The translations under genes and the position numbers were made by a program. Below, piece by piece: positions 45,132 to 54,541 of a stretch of DNA of 64,000 bases. The stretch spans positions 107,581 through 171,580 of the forward strand of contig NVXD01000005.1 in the NCBI GenBank assembly GCA_002746415.1. Reading direction: 5' to 3'. The notes under the pieces are model-generated. The model worked only from the letters and a program-made list of their open reading frames with translations. It did no database searches and was not told the DNA's origin. Positions within the stretch are counted from its first letter, which is position 1, and each line of letters opens with the position of its first letter. The stretch is from Flavobacteriaceae bacterium (GTDB taxonomy: Bacteria > Bacteroidota > Bacteroidia > Flavobacteriales > Flavobacteriaceae).

Positions 45132-45154
45132 TCTTTCTTAGTTTAAAGAAATAT

Positions 45155-45784
45155 ATGAGTCTAGTAAAATTAAAAATAAAGGGGATTTCCTATAGCCAAA
45201 CACAAAATGGCGCGTACGCCCTTATCTTAAATGAAGTTGAAGGCGATCGTAAACTACCAATTGTTATTGGTGCTTTTGAAGCTCAGTCCATTGCAATAGC
45301 ATTGGAGAAGGAAATAAAACCTCCAAGACCTTTGACACATGATCTTTTCAAGAATTTTGCCGATCGTTTTGATATTGTAGTAAAGCAAGTAATCATCCAC
45401 AAACTGGTAGATGGTGTTTTTTATTCCAGTATTATTTGTGAGCGAGATAAGATTGAAGAAATCATTGATGCAAGGACAAGTGATGCCATTGCATTGGCAC
45501 TTCGTTTTAACGCTCCCATTTTTACCTATAAAACCATATTGGATAAAGCGGGAATATTCTTGAAATTTTCATCAAAAGAAAAGAACAAAGAAGAGGGTGA
45601 TGACAGCATTATAGTGGATGAAATTCTACAAGAAGGTGAAACAGTAGAAATAGATTCAGGTGCAACTGACGCCTATAAAGAGCTTACGATAGAAGAGTTA
45701 CATCAAGAGTTGCATAAAGCGGTTGCCCATGAAGATTATGAAAAAGCGGCACAACTAAGGGATGAGATATCCAAACGCAAATAA
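45155..45784 (+). CDS. Bifunctional nuclease (DUF151) domain protein with UVR motif
   Basis: A 209-aa protein. Residues about 5-130 match the BFN/DUF151 domain (LKIKGISYSQTQNGAYALIL, then LPIVIGAFEAQSIAIALE, and DARTSDAIALALR). Residues about 168-205 form a UvrB/UvrC-type helix pair (YEKAAQLRDEI). Nuclease activity is known for plant and some bacterial members but is not certain here. It is followed after 14 bp by the nucleoside transporter gene, suggesting a shared transcript. Confidence 0.87.
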   Translation: MSLVKLKIKGISYSQTQNGAYALILNEVEGDRKLPIVIGAFEAQSIAIALEKEIKPPRPLTHDLFKNFADRFDIVVKQVIIHKLVDGVFYSSIICERDKIEEIIDARTSDAIALALRFNAPIFTYKTILDKAGIFLKFSSKEKNKEEGDDSIIVDEILQEGETVEIDSGATDAYKELTIEELHQELHKAVAHEDYEKAAQLRDEISKRK

Positions 45785-45798
45785 CCAATCTACATTTC

Positions 45799-47259
45799 AT
45801 GAAAATTAGACTTTGGGTTTCTTTATTTTTCTTGTTGTCCTTACCACTAATTGCTCAAGAAACAGTCCCAGCAGATACTTTACAAACAGTAGCTGAAACT
45901 GTAACTGCAAATGACATTAATACCTCACCAAAGGTTTCGCAAATAATCCCAAGTGAAAATTTTTCCGTAAACAGTCTAGGTCGTGGCATATTGGGCATGG
46001 CCGTTCTTATTTTAATTGCCTTCTTATTTAGCAACAACCGAAAAGCTATCAACTGGAAAACGGTAGGCATTGGGTTAATCATACAGCTCATTATTGCTAT
46101 TGGAGTTCTAAAAGTGCATTTTGTCAAGATTATTTTTGAATGGATTGGTCAGAAATTTGTCAATTTGTTGGATTATACAAGAGCTGGGAGTCAGTTCCTG
46201 TTTGAAGGATTGGTAGTTGACATGGATACTTTCGGATTTATTTTTGCCTTCCAAGTGCTTCCCACTATTATTTTCTTTTCCGCCTTGACTTCTGTATTAT
46301 ATTATTTAGGTTTCATTCAGACCATCGTAAAAGGATTGGCTTGGCTACTTACAAAATCATTGGGAATATCTGGCGCTGAGAGCTTAAGTATAGCTGGGAA
46401 TATCTTTTTAGGTCAAACAGAAGCACCTCTTCTAATTAAAGCCTATCTGGAAAAAATGAACAAATCCGAAATCCTACTGGTCATGATAGGTGGTATGGCC
46501 ACAGTCGCAGGGGCCGTTCTTGCTGCTTATATTGGTTTTTTAGGAGGAGACGACCCTGTTTTACGGTTGGTTTTTGCAAAACACTTACTGGCCGCTTCCG
46601 TGATGGCTGCACCTGGAGCCATTGTTGTTTCAAAAATTTTATACCCACAAACGGAAGCCATTAATAGCGAAGTAAAGGTGTCTTCTGAAAAAATTGGCGC
46701 CAATATTCTAGATGCCATTTCAAATGGAACAACTGAAGGACTTAGACTTGCTGTAAACGTAGGTGCCATGCTCCTTGTTTTTGTTGCCTTTATTGCCATG
46801 ATTAATGGTATTTTAGGCTGGGCAGGTGATTGGACAGGCCTCAATACTTTTATTTCTAGCCATTCTCCTTATGACTCCTTTTCTTTAGAATCCATTCTCG
46901 GAACTGTATTCGCTCCTTTAATGTGGCTTATAGGTGTCGCCAAAGAAGACGTTATGCTTATGGGGCAGCTTTTGGGCATTAAATTAGCCGCAAGTGAATT
47001 CATTGGATATATACAATTGGCTGAATTAAAAAACATGGCCAACGCCTCACATCTAACATACAACAAATCCATCATCATGGCTACATATATGCTTTGTGGT
47101 TTTGCAAACTTTGCATCCATAGGCATTCAGATTGGGGGCATTGGTTCCTTAGCCCCTGGGCAGCGAAAAACGCTATCAAAGTTTGGAATGAAAGCTGTAT
47201 TGGGAGGTTCTTTGGCCTCTTTACTTTCAGCAACTATTGCTGGAATGATATTAGGGTAA
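45799..47259 (+). CDS. nupC: CNT-type nucleoside transporter
   Basis: A 486-aa polytopic carrier of the concentrative nucleoside family. GQTEAPLLIKAYL and the later ANFASIGIQIGGIGSLAPG are the hallmark regions. It imports nucleosides with H+ or Na+. Compared with E. coli NupC (400 aa) it has an N-terminal signal-like segment and a T/S-rich periplasmic stretch of about 55 residues before the first core helix. It is coupled to the DUF151 gene and lies before thyA, and a deoxynucleoside kinase is also in the window. Confidence 0.9.
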   Translation: MKIRLWVSLFFLLSLPLIAQETVPADTLQTVAETVTANDINTSPKVSQIIPSENFSVNSLGRGILGMAVLILIAFLFSNNRKAINWKTVGIGLIIQLIIAIGVLKVHFVKIIFEWIGQKFVNLLDYTRAGSQFLFEGLVVDMDTFGFIFAFQVLPTIIFFSALTSVLYYLGFIQTIVKGLAWLLTKSLGISGAESLSIAGNIFLGQTEAPLLIKAYLEKMNKSEILLVMIGGMATVAGAVLAAYIGFLGGDDPVLRLVFAKHLLAASVMAAPGAIVVSKILYPQTEAINSEVKVSSEKIGANILDAISNGTTEGLRLAVNVGAMLLVFVAFIAMINGILGWAGDWTGLNTFISSHSPYDSFSLESILGTVFAPLMWLIGVAKEDVMLMGQLLGIKLAASEFIGYIQLAELKNMANASHLTYNKSIIMATYMLCGFANFASIGIQIGGIGSLAPGQRKTLSKFGMKAVLGGSLASLLSATIAGMILG

Positions 47260-47354
47260 ACGTCCTTAACCAACGAATAGATAACATTGGCTTATTAGTT
47301 AATAATTATTGATAACTGCACCCATTAACCATCAGCACACTACTATTGTTTGTT

Positions 47355-47362
47355 TATTTTTG
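47355..47362 (+). promoter_or_regulatory. -7 box of thyA
   Basis: TATTTTTG, an exact TAnnTTTG match, 40 bp upstream of the thyA ATG. No -33 TTG at the usual distance. Confidence 0.45.
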
Positions 47363-47402
47363 ATTCACGAAATAAAAATCCCCGTTTGGGAAGAAGTGGC
47401 TT

Positions 47403-48227
47403 ATGAAACAATATCACGATTTAATACAGCATGTTCTTGATAATGGCAATCAAAAAGGGGATAGAACTGGCACAGGAACCATAAGTGTCTTTGGACATCA
47501 AATGCGGTTTGACCTTAGCGAGGGCTTTCCAATGGTCACTACCAAGAAACTCCATCTAAAATCTATTGTCCACGAACTGCTATGGTTTTTAAAAGGCGAC
47601 ACCAATATTGGGTATCTGCAAGAAAATGGAGTGCGCATCTGGAATGATTGGGCTGATGAAAATGGTGATTTAGGGCCCGTCTATGGTCACCAATGGCGCA
47701 ATTGGAACAATGAAGATATTGACCAAATTAAAGAAATCATTCATAGTCTTAAAAACAATCCTAATAGCAGAAGAATGCTAGTTTCGGCATGGAATCCTAG
47801 CGTGTTACCAGACACCTCTGTTTCTTTTTCAGAGAATGTGGCCAATGGCAAAGCTGCATTACCTCCTTGCCATGCCTTTTTTCAATTTTATGTAGCAGAT
47901 GGGAAACTTTCCTGTCAACTCTACCAACGTAGTGCGGACATATTTTTAGGCGTACCTTTTAATATTGCTTCTTATGCCTTGTTCACCCTTATGATGGCCC
48001 AAGTTTGTGGGTACGAAGCGGGGGAATTTATCCATACATTTGGTGATGCCCATATTTACAACAACCATCTAGAACAGGTAGATTTACAATTGAGTCGTGA
48101 ACTACGTCCTTTACCAAAAATTGTCATCAACCCAGAAGTAAAAAGCATCTTTGATTTTAAATTTGAAGATTTCACCTTAAAAGACTATAATCCGCATCCA
48201 CATATAAAAGGGGTGGTGGCAGTTTAA
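47403..48227 (+). CDS. thyA: Thymidylate synthase
   Basis: A 274-aa enzyme converting dUMP to dTMP with methylene-THF. The nucleophile is C156 in [28 protein letters not shown] and [18 protein letters not shown] are conserved. It produces dihydrofolate, which the DHFR encoded 11 bp downstream recycles. Confidence 0.97.
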   Translation: MKQYHDLIQHVLDNGNQKGDRTGTGTISVFGHQMRFDLSEGFPMVTTKKLHLKSIVHELLWFLKGDTNIGYLQENGVRIWNDWADENGDLGPVYGHQWRNWNNEDIDQIKEIIHSLKNNPNSRRMLVSAWNPSVLPDTSVSFSENVANGKAALPPCHAFFQFYVADGKLSCQLYQRSADIFLGVPFNIASYALFTLMMAQVCGYEAGEFIHTFGDAHIYNNHLEQVDLQLSRELRPLPKIVINPEVKSIFDFKFEDFTLKDYNPHPHIKGVVAV

Positions 48228-48238
48228 TTGATGGCCTT

Positions 48239-48832
48239 ATGTTTTCCAAAGAAAAAAATGATGTCAAAATAGATTTGGAAGAACCCAAAATATTGGAGCA
48301 CTCTCAAGCACATATCAAACAAACAATAAAAAAAACCACGAGCACCATTACCATGATTGCTGCAGCTGGAAAAAACAACGAGTTGGGAAAAGACAACGAT
48401 TTGTTATGGCATTTACCGGATGACTTTAAACGCTTTAAACAACTGACAACCGGGCATCATATTATTATGGGGCGCAAAACCTTTGAGAGCTTCCCTAAAC
48501 CCTTGCCCAATAGAACCCATATTATAATTACTAGAGATAAAACATACACCACCACCTTTAAAGATTGCATTGTTGTCCATTCCCTTGAAAGCGCTCTTAA
48601 ATTAAGCGAAAATGATACTACTCCTTTTATTATAGGAGGAGGTGAAATTTATGCTTTGGGATTCGCTTTTGCCCATAAAATAGAACTTACTCGAGTACAT
48701 CAAGATTTTGAATCCGATACCTTTTTTCCAGTAATTGATGAAAATAATTGGGCGTTAATCACTGAAGAATATCATCCTAAAGATGAGAAACACAAGTTTG
48801 ATTTTACCTATTTAACATACTCAAGAAGGTAG
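48239..48832 (+). CDS. folA: Dihydrofolate reductase with N-terminal extension
   Basis: The catalytic part begins at about residue 37: MIAAAGKNNELGKDNDLLWHLPDDF, cut here to its key points W/HLPDDF (catalytic acid), MGRKTFES and FIIGGGEIYALG for NADPH. The full reading frame is 197 aa with an extra 38 residues at the start (MFSKEKNDVKIDLEE..). An internal ATG at 48353 would give a normal DHFR of 159 aa. It follows thyA by 11 bp and ends 4 bp from the convergent murI stop. Which start is used is uncertain. Confidence 0.92.
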   Translation: MFSKEKNDVKIDLEEPKILEHSQAHIKQTIKKTTSTITMIAAAGKNNELGKDNDLLWHLPDDFKRFKQLTTGHHIIMGRKTFESFPKPLPNRTHIIITRDKTYTTTFKDCIVVHSLESALKLSENDTTPFIIGGGEIYALGFAFAHKIELTRVHQDFESDTFFPVIDENNWALITEEYHPKDEKHKFDFTYLTYSRR

Positions 48833-48836
48833 ATTA

Positions 48837-49625
48837 TTAAAAATCTAAATAGGAAATCTTTGTCCTTTTATTGGCGTCTCCAAGAAAACTCTCTAATATC
48901 TGAGTATTGGTATTGCTATAAAATTGATGAACAGCCTTATGTTCAGAAAGACACAATAACCTATTTTTTTCCAACACTGCCTTTGTTTGTCTTGCAACAG
49001 CTTCTCCAGAATCAATAATTTTTACATGCGGAGGAAGCAACTCTTTTAAAACAGGCATTAAATATGGATAATGAGTACAACCAAGCACCAAATAATCAAT
49101 CCCCTCATCCAACATGGGCTTCAAGAATTGATCTAATAAGTCTTTGATTTCCTTAGAATTGATTTTCCCCTCTTCAATTAAAGGCACCAAGCCAGTTCCT
49201 TCTCTTTCTATGATAGCAATACCACTTGCATGGTTATTAGACGTTTCATAAAATAAATCACTGGAAAGTGTTCCTTTGGTAGCCAAAACTCCAACCTTTT
49301 TAGAGTTTGATTTTAAAGCTGCTGGTTTTATTGCTGGTTCTATCCCAATAAAAGGAACCTTGTAGTTTTTCCTTAAATACGTTATTGCGTTTGTTGTAGC
49401 AGTGTTACATGCCACAACAATCAATTTGCAATCCATTTTCAATAATAGTTCCGTGTTTTTTATGCTTAACTCCAATATTTTATCGGTAGACTTTCCTCCA
49501 TAGGGTGCATTTTTACTATCAGCTAGATAAATAGCACTTTCATTAGGCAGCATTACATTAATTTCCTTCCATATGGAAGTTCCTCCTATGCCTGAATCAA
49601 AAATGCCTATGGGATTGTTTTTCAT
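48837..49625 (-). CDS. murI: Glutamate racemase
   Basis: A 262-aa enzyme making D-glutamate for peptidoglycan. The two catalytic cysteines are C73 (VACNTAT) and C183 (LGCTHYP), with IGIFDSGIGG at the N-terminus. It follows the ompH gene by 85 bp after a terminator, so it probably has its own promoter. Confidence 0.96.
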   Translation of the reverse strand: MKNNPIGIFDSGIGGTSIWKEINVMLPNESAIYLADSKNAPYGGKSTDKILELSIKNTELLLKMDCKLIVVACNTATTNAITYLRKNYKVPFIGIEPAIKPAALKSNSKKVGVLATKGTLSSDLFYETSNNHASGIAIIEREGTGLVPLIEEGKINSKEIKDLLDQFLKPMLDEGIDYLVLGCTHYPYLMPVLKELLPPHVKIIDSGEAVARQTKAVLEKNRLLCLSEHKAVHQFYSNTNTQILESFLGDANKRTKISYLDF

Positions 49626-49654
49626 TCCATTTTTCTACTAACATTATAAAAATA

Positions 49655-49684
49655 AAAAACCGCCTTGAATCAAGACGGTTTTTT
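49655..49684 (-). terminator. Terminator of the ompH/bamA cluster
   Basis: AAAACCG-C-CTTG and CAAG-A-CGGTTTT form a stem with one mismatch and a 3-nt loop, with a T-run on both strands. It lies 26 bp past the stop of the shorter ompH gene. Confidence 0.8.
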
Positions 49685-49710
49685 ACGTATATATTTTATA
49701 GAAGTGTTTA

Positions 49711-50220
49711 TTAAAACCCTAAAGCTTGCTTAACCTCTCCTAATAAATCCTTCCCCTTAAAAACTATAAGTCCAGTCCCTTGGGTAGCATCCATTACATA
49801 ATCAAAACCTTGATCCGCTGCAACTTTCTCAATAGCCTCTTGTGCTTTTTTTGAAATAGGAGCAAAAAGTTCAGCCTGTTTTTTTTGTAATTCTTGTTGC
49901 GCAGCCTGCTCAGCATCGCTAATGTTTTTTTGATGCTCTTGTAATTCAAGAGCTCGTTTTTCATTTTCTTCTTTGGACATAGTAGCAGCCTCATTCTGAT
50001 ACTGCGTATATTTATTCTGAACTTCCTTATAAGAGCCTTCAATGTCTGCTCTATATGTCTCAGCCAGCTTCTTAAGCTCAGCTTGTGCAGATACCATTTC
50101 AGGCATTTCCGACAACAATTGCGATACATCTATATGGGCTACTTTACTCTGTGCATTCACAAAACTGGTAGCTGCAACAAATAAAACTATGGCTACGGCA
50201 ATTTTCTTTACGTTTTTCAT
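49711..50220 (-). CDS. OmpH/Skp family periplasmic chaperone, shorter copy
   Basis: A 169-aa protein with a signal peptide (cleavage near VNAQ-SKVAHID) and a long coiled-coil core rich in Q, E and K (about 35-120), as in Skp tentacles. It should hold outer-membrane proteins in the periplasm on the way to BamA. It is the second of two tandem paralogues after bamA, 40 bp apart. Confidence 0.88.
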   Translation of the reverse strand: MKNVKKIAVAIVLFVAATSFVNAQSKVAHIDVSQLLSEMPEMVSAQAELKKLAETYRADIEGSYKEVQNKYTQYQNEAATMSKEENEKRALELQEHQKNISDAEQAAQQELQKKQAELFAPISKKAQEAIEKVAADQGFDYVMDATQGTGLIVFKGKDLLGEVKQALGF

Positions 50221-50260
50221 GATCTTAAATATGTATTAATTTTGAGTGTTAATTTATTAT

Positions 50261-51094
50261 TTAGTTACTGTCTTTACTTATAGTATCCTTTTCTTGCGCT
50301 GTACTTCCTTTTCTTTCTTCTAATTTAGCCTTTCGCTTGGCTTCTCGTTCTTCCAACAGCTTATTTCTTCTTTCCTCGTATGCCTTTTTACGCTCTTCTC
50401 TTAATTTAATCTGTTCAGCTCGTTTTTCATCAGCAGTTTTTGTTCTTGCCTCCTCTGCATCCTTAGCTTTATTTAACCTTTCCTTAAGCGCTTCACTTAC
50501 ATTCTTTTCCAGTGCCCCATCCAATTCTTCTAAACGCCTCTGCGCTTTTTTCTTTTTTGGCGCGCTAATCTTCCTTGTCCTAGCTATCCCTCTTAATATC
50601 AGGTCGCTAATATCGTGCCTTTTTTCGGAATACAACATTACAACATCTGCTGATTTATCAAAAATAAAATCATACTTTTTATTTGCCCCAATTTTTTGCA
50701 CTTCATTAAAGACTTGATCTTGAATTGGCTGAATCAATAATCTTTTTTGAACAACCAAATCTCCTTGTGGTCCAAATCTATCTTGTTGATAGTCTATCAT
50801 TTCCTTTTCGAGCAGCAGTATTTCCTCTTCTCTTTCCATTATCAACTCAGCAGTCAACAGCACTTTTTCAGCCATTAAATCTTTTTTCATCTGCTCCACA
50901 ACACTTTGTCTTTGTTCAATATCAACTTTCCATTTCTGTACTTTAATATCCAACTGTTCTGTTGCATCCCTATACTCCTCTACATTTTCTAGAATATATT
51001 CCATATCCACGTAACCAATCCTTACACCTCGTTGACCAAAGCCATAAGTTGAAAACAATACGATGGTTATTATTAAAAGAACTTTTTGTTTCAT
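50261..51094 (-). CDS. OmpH/Skp family periplasmic chaperone, longer copy
   Basis: A 277-aa protein (start at ATG 51094, opening the signal peptide MKQKVLLIITIVLF). The Skp-like part covers about 20-170. The last 100 residues are an extremely charged K/R/E helix (for example KLREERKKAYEERRNKLLE) absent from the short paralogue and from E. coli Skp (161 aa). It lies 93 bp after bamA. The tail might contact membrane or envelope polyanions, but this is inference. Confidence 0.85.
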   Translation of the reverse strand: MKQKVLLIITIVLFSTYGFGQRGVRIGYVDMEYILENVEEYRDATEQLDIKVQKWKVDIEQRQSVVEQMKKDLMAEKVLLTAELIMEREEEILLLEKEMIDYQQDRFGPQGDLVVQKRLLIQPIQDQVFNEVQKIGANKKYDFIFDKSADVVMLYSEKRHDISDLILRGIARTRKISAPKKKKAQRRLEELDGALEKNVSEALKERLNKAKDAEEARTKTADEKRAEQIKLREERKKAYEERRNKLLEEREAKRKAKLEERKGSTAQEKDTISKDSN

Positions 51095-51187
51095 TTTTGT
51101 TTCCGTTTTATACATAGAAAATATCGTGCCAAAATAACTAATTATTTTAAAATGAGCACATTAACTTTGCTTGGAAAGAGGTTTGCG

Positions 51188-53788
51188 TTAAAATTGCTGA
51201 CCAATTATAAAGTGTGTTTGCCATCCACTAGGCCCAACGGTCTGTGTCGAGTAATCTTGATCAAATCCATACCCAAAATCTATTCCCAATAATCCGAAGG
51301 CGGGCATAAAAATTCGTAGCCCAACACCTGCAGATCTTTTTACTTGAAACGGATTAAACTCGTTAAAATTGTTGAAAGCGTTACCAGCTTCCAGAAAAGC
51401 AAGTCCATAAATAGAAGCTGAAGGCTTTAAAGTAAGTGGGTATCTAAGCTCCATAGAAAATTTATTATAGATAACACCACCTTCTTGTCTTCCTGTCAAT
51501 GGATCAATTGGTGTTAAAGCTTGGTCGTCATATCCTCTTAACTGTACCACATCTCTACCATCTAAGGTGAAGTTACCCAAACCACTACCACCTACAAAAA
51601 AACGTTCAAAAGGCACGTCGCCAATGTCCCCATTATAATGCCCTAAAAAGCCAAACTCAGTATTGGTTCTAAGGACCAGCTTACCAACAAGACGTGTATA
51701 CCAATCTCCTTTGAATTTAATTTTATAATACTCTAACCATTTAAAACGTTCTTCTTCTAACTTTTCTAAACGACCATTAATACCCGCAGCAGCTGGGTCA
51801 TCTGTACCTATAATCCTAAGTTCATTAAGCAACTCTTCACTTTCATTTCTAATTGATTTATAATCTTTATCATTAAAAAGCGAAAACGGTGGTGTAATTT
51901 TAGCTGTAAACTCAAAATTGGAACCGGTCATCGGAAATATTCTACTTGGACCTGAAGAATTTCGGGAAACACCAAAAGTATATGTGGCTGAATTTGATTT
52001 TCCATTACCAAAATTAAACAACCCAATATTATAATTTTTAAAATCATATAATTGATACCCCAATGAGTGTGAAATTGTAAAGAAATCGTCTGGCCATTGT
52101 ACTCTTTTAGCCAAACCTGCCGAAACTCCAGTAATAGAAAATTGCTGATTCTTGTCAATATTTCTAGTCAAAAAGTTATATCTAAACTGTTGTGTTCTAG
52201 AGAAAGAGAGATTAAACCTTACTGGTTTCTTTCCTCCCAACCAAGGTTCCGAAAAATTTAAACTGTATACTCTAAAAGATCTACTTGCCTGCAATCTAAG
52301 AGCAAAAGTTTGTCCATCTCCCATTGGAACTGGCTTATAAGCCTCTTTATTGAATATATTTTGAAAAGAAAAATTACTAAAAGACAATCCTAGAGTCCCA
52401 ATAAAACCACCTCCGCCATAACCTCCTTGTAATTCTATTTGACTAGATCCGGATTCAACAAGACTATAACCCAAGTCCACTGTACCTGTATTTGGGTTTG
52501 GGTTTAAAATATCTGGCTTAATTTGTTCTGCATCAAAAAATCCTAATTGACCAAGCTCTCTAATACTTCTGATAATATCTGACTTGTTATATTTTTGCCC
52601 AGGACGTGTTCTTAACTCTCTAAATATGACATGGTCATTGGTCTTATCATTTCCAGTAACCGTAACATGGTTCAAGAAGGTCTCTTTTCCTTCAATTATT
52701 CTAATTTCAAAATTAATGGTGTCATTCTCTGCTGAGATTTCAACCGGATTTATGGAAGAAAATAAATATCCATTATTCTGGTATAAATTAGTAATATCCT
52801 CTGCATCAGGCTTACTATCATCCGCAATACGCTCCTTTAATAACACACCGTTATAGGTATTGCCTTTTTTTATTCCTAAAACTTGGGCCAATTGCCTATC
52901 CGTGTAAACAGAATTTCCAACAAAATTAATATCTCCAAAGTAGTACTTGTCCCCCTCTTCTACCTTTATTAATACATTTATATTACTATCATCTACATTC
53001 TCAATGGTATCTGAAAGCACCCTTGCATCCCTATATCCATTTTCAGCATATTTATCTATAAGAGATGACAAATCTTCTTTGAAATCTTCTTCAACGTATT
53101 TTGATTTTTTCCAAACTCTATACAGTTTTTTCTTTTTTGTATTCTTCAAAGATTTCTGCAATTTCTTGGATGAAAGTTGATTGTTTCCTTCAAAAATAAT
53201 ATTAGCAATTTTTACCTTATCCCCCTTATGAATATTGATGACCATACTTTGGGCATTGGTCTGAGAAGTATCTTGAGCGGTAGCTATGGTTACTTTAGTA
53301 TTTAGATAACCTTGCTTTTTGTATTTATTCTGGAGAAAATTTTTGGTGTTAGCAATAAGGCTTTCTGTAATCTTTTTCCCTTTTTTAAGATCTGTATCCT
53401 TAATGATTTCGGCAACTTTTTTCTGCTTAGCCCCATAAACAGTTATTTTGGATAAGGTTGGGCGTTCTAAAATATTAAGTTCCAAGAATATACTATCACT
53501 TTTTATGTTGGTAACATAAAAAGATATATCACTGAACAGCTCTAAGCCCCATAACTTGTTTATGACAGCGCTAATCTGTTCTCCAGGTATCGTTATAGGC
53601 TGCCCTATTCTAAGACCTGTGTATGTTTTTACAGTTTGTTCATTATAACTTTTTATTCCTGTAACTTCCAATCCGCCAAGAATATACAGCTTCCCATCCT
53701 CATAGGAAGTTTCCTGTGCCTTAGTTATTGTTGTAAAAAAAAGGAATGTTAATGTAAATAAAAGTTGAACTGATATGATTCTTTTCAT
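51188..53788 (-). CDS. bamA: Outer-membrane protein assembly factor BamA
   Basis: An 866-aa protein (start at ATG 53788, which opens a signal peptide and leaves 4 bp to the uppS stop). POTRA-type repeats fill roughly residues 30-420, including VEEGDKYYFGDINFVGNSVYTDRQL. The C-terminal half is a 16-strand-type barrel, with VQLRGYDDQ as the conserved (V/L)RG(F/Y) loop-6 motif and a terminal aromatic in HFIIGQQF. It inserts outer-membrane barrels. Neighbours uppS and two Skp genes match the typical Bacteroidota order. Confidence 0.95.
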   Translation of the reverse strand: MKRIISVQLLFTLTFLFFTTITKAQETSYEDGKLYILGGLEVTGIKSYNEQTVKTYTGLRIGQPITIPGEQISAVINKLWGLELFSDISFYVTNIKSDSIFLELNILERPTLSKITVYGAKQKKVAEIIKDTDLKKGKKITESLIANTKNFLQNKYKKQGYLNTKVTIATAQDTSQTNAQSMVINIHKGDKVKIANIIFEGNNQLSSKKLQKSLKNTKKKKLYRVWKKSKYVEEDFKEDLSSLIDKYAENGYRDARVLSDTIENVDDSNINVLIKVEEGDKYYFGDINFVGNSVYTDRQLAQVLGIKKGNTYNGVLLKERIADDSKPDAEDITNLYQNNGYLFSSINPVEISAENDTINFEIRIIEGKETFLNHVTVTGNDKTNDHVIFRELRTRPGQKYNKSDIIRSIRELGQLGFFDAEQIKPDILNPNPNTGTVDLGYSLVESGSSQIELQGGYGGGGFIGTLGLSFSNFSFQNIFNKEAYKPVPMGDGQTFALRLQASRSFRVYSLNFSEPWLGGKKPVRFNLSFSRTQQFRYNFLTRNIDKNQQFSITGVSAGLAKRVQWPDDFFTISHSLGYQLYDFKNYNIGLFNFGNGKSNSATYTFGVSRNSSGPSRIFPMTGSNFEFTAKITPPFSLFNDKDYKSIRNESEELLNELRIIGTDDPAAAGINGRLEKLEEERFKWLEYYKIKFKGDWYTRLVGKLVLRTNTEFGFLGHYNGDIGDVPFERFFVGGSGLGNFTLDGRDVVQLRGYDDQALTPIDPLTGRQEGGVIYNKFSMELRYPLTLKPSASIYGLAFLEAGNAFNNFNEFNPFQVKRSAGVGLRIFMPAFGLLGIDFGYGFDQDYSTQTVGPSGWQTHFIIGQQF

Positions 53789-53792
53789 ATCG

Positions 53793-54533
53793 CTAATTGA
53801 GTTGTTCGCTAGTTTTTCCAAATCTTCGTTCTCTATTCTGGTAATCTAATATTGCTCCTACTAAATAATGTTCACTAAAATCAGGCCAAAATACATTAAT
53901 AAAATGTAATTCGGCATAAGCAATCTGCCAAAGTAAAAAATTGCTTATTCTGTATTCTCCACTGGTGCGAACAAGCAAATCTACATCTGGTAAATTGTGC
54001 GTGTAAAGATGGTTATTAATAATGGCTTCGTCAATGTTTTCAGGAGAAATTATATTATTTTTAACTTTGAAAGCGATCTCCTGAACCGCTTTTTTAAGCT
54101 CTTCTCTAGAACCATAACTAAGCGCCAAAGTTAGTGTCATACCGCTGTTTTCAGCCGTTTTCAACATTACTTCTTCTAATTCTTTTTTAGCCTTTTTTGG
54201 CAAAGAATTTAAATCTCCAATAGCGTTTAATTGTATGTTATTTTTGTTAAGAGTTTTAACTTCTTTCTTTAGTGAAGTCACCAATATATTCATAAGAGTG
54301 TCCACTTCCAACTTGGGTCTTTTCCAGTTTTCTGTAGAAAAAGTATACAATGTGAGGTAATCAATACCTATTCTAGCACAATTCTCAACGGTTTCCCGCA
54401 CTCTTTTCACTCCACTTTCGTGTCCAAAGACTCTTAATTTGCCTTTACTTTTTGCCCATCTGCCATTGCCATCCATAATAATAGCAAGATGCTTTGGTAA
54501 ATTATTTTCATTTATGTCCTTAATTGTATTCAT
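53793..54533 (-). CDS. uppS: Isoprenyl (undecaprenyl) pyrophosphate synthase
   Basis: A 246-aa cis-prenyltransferase. The catalytic aspartate D21 is in IIMDGNGRWAKS; GHESGVKRVRE and RTSGEYRISNFLLWQ are conserved. It makes the C55 lipid carrier for peptidoglycan and surface polysaccharides. It lies 8 bp after the DUF6089 gene and 4 bp before bamA. Confidence 0.96.
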   Translation of the reverse strand: MNTIKDINENNLPKHLAIIMDGNGRWAKSKGKLRVFGHESGVKRVRETVENCARIGIDYLTLYTFSTENWKRPKLEVDTLMNILVTSLKKEVKTLNKNNIQLNAIGDLNSLPKKAKKELEEVMLKTAENSGMTLTLALSYGSREELKKAVQEIAFKVKNNIISPENIDEAIINNHLYTHNLPDVDLLVRTSGEYRISNFLLWQIAYAELHFINVFWPDFSEHYLVGAILDYQNRERRFGKTSEQLN

Positions 54534-54541
54534 ATGCTATT

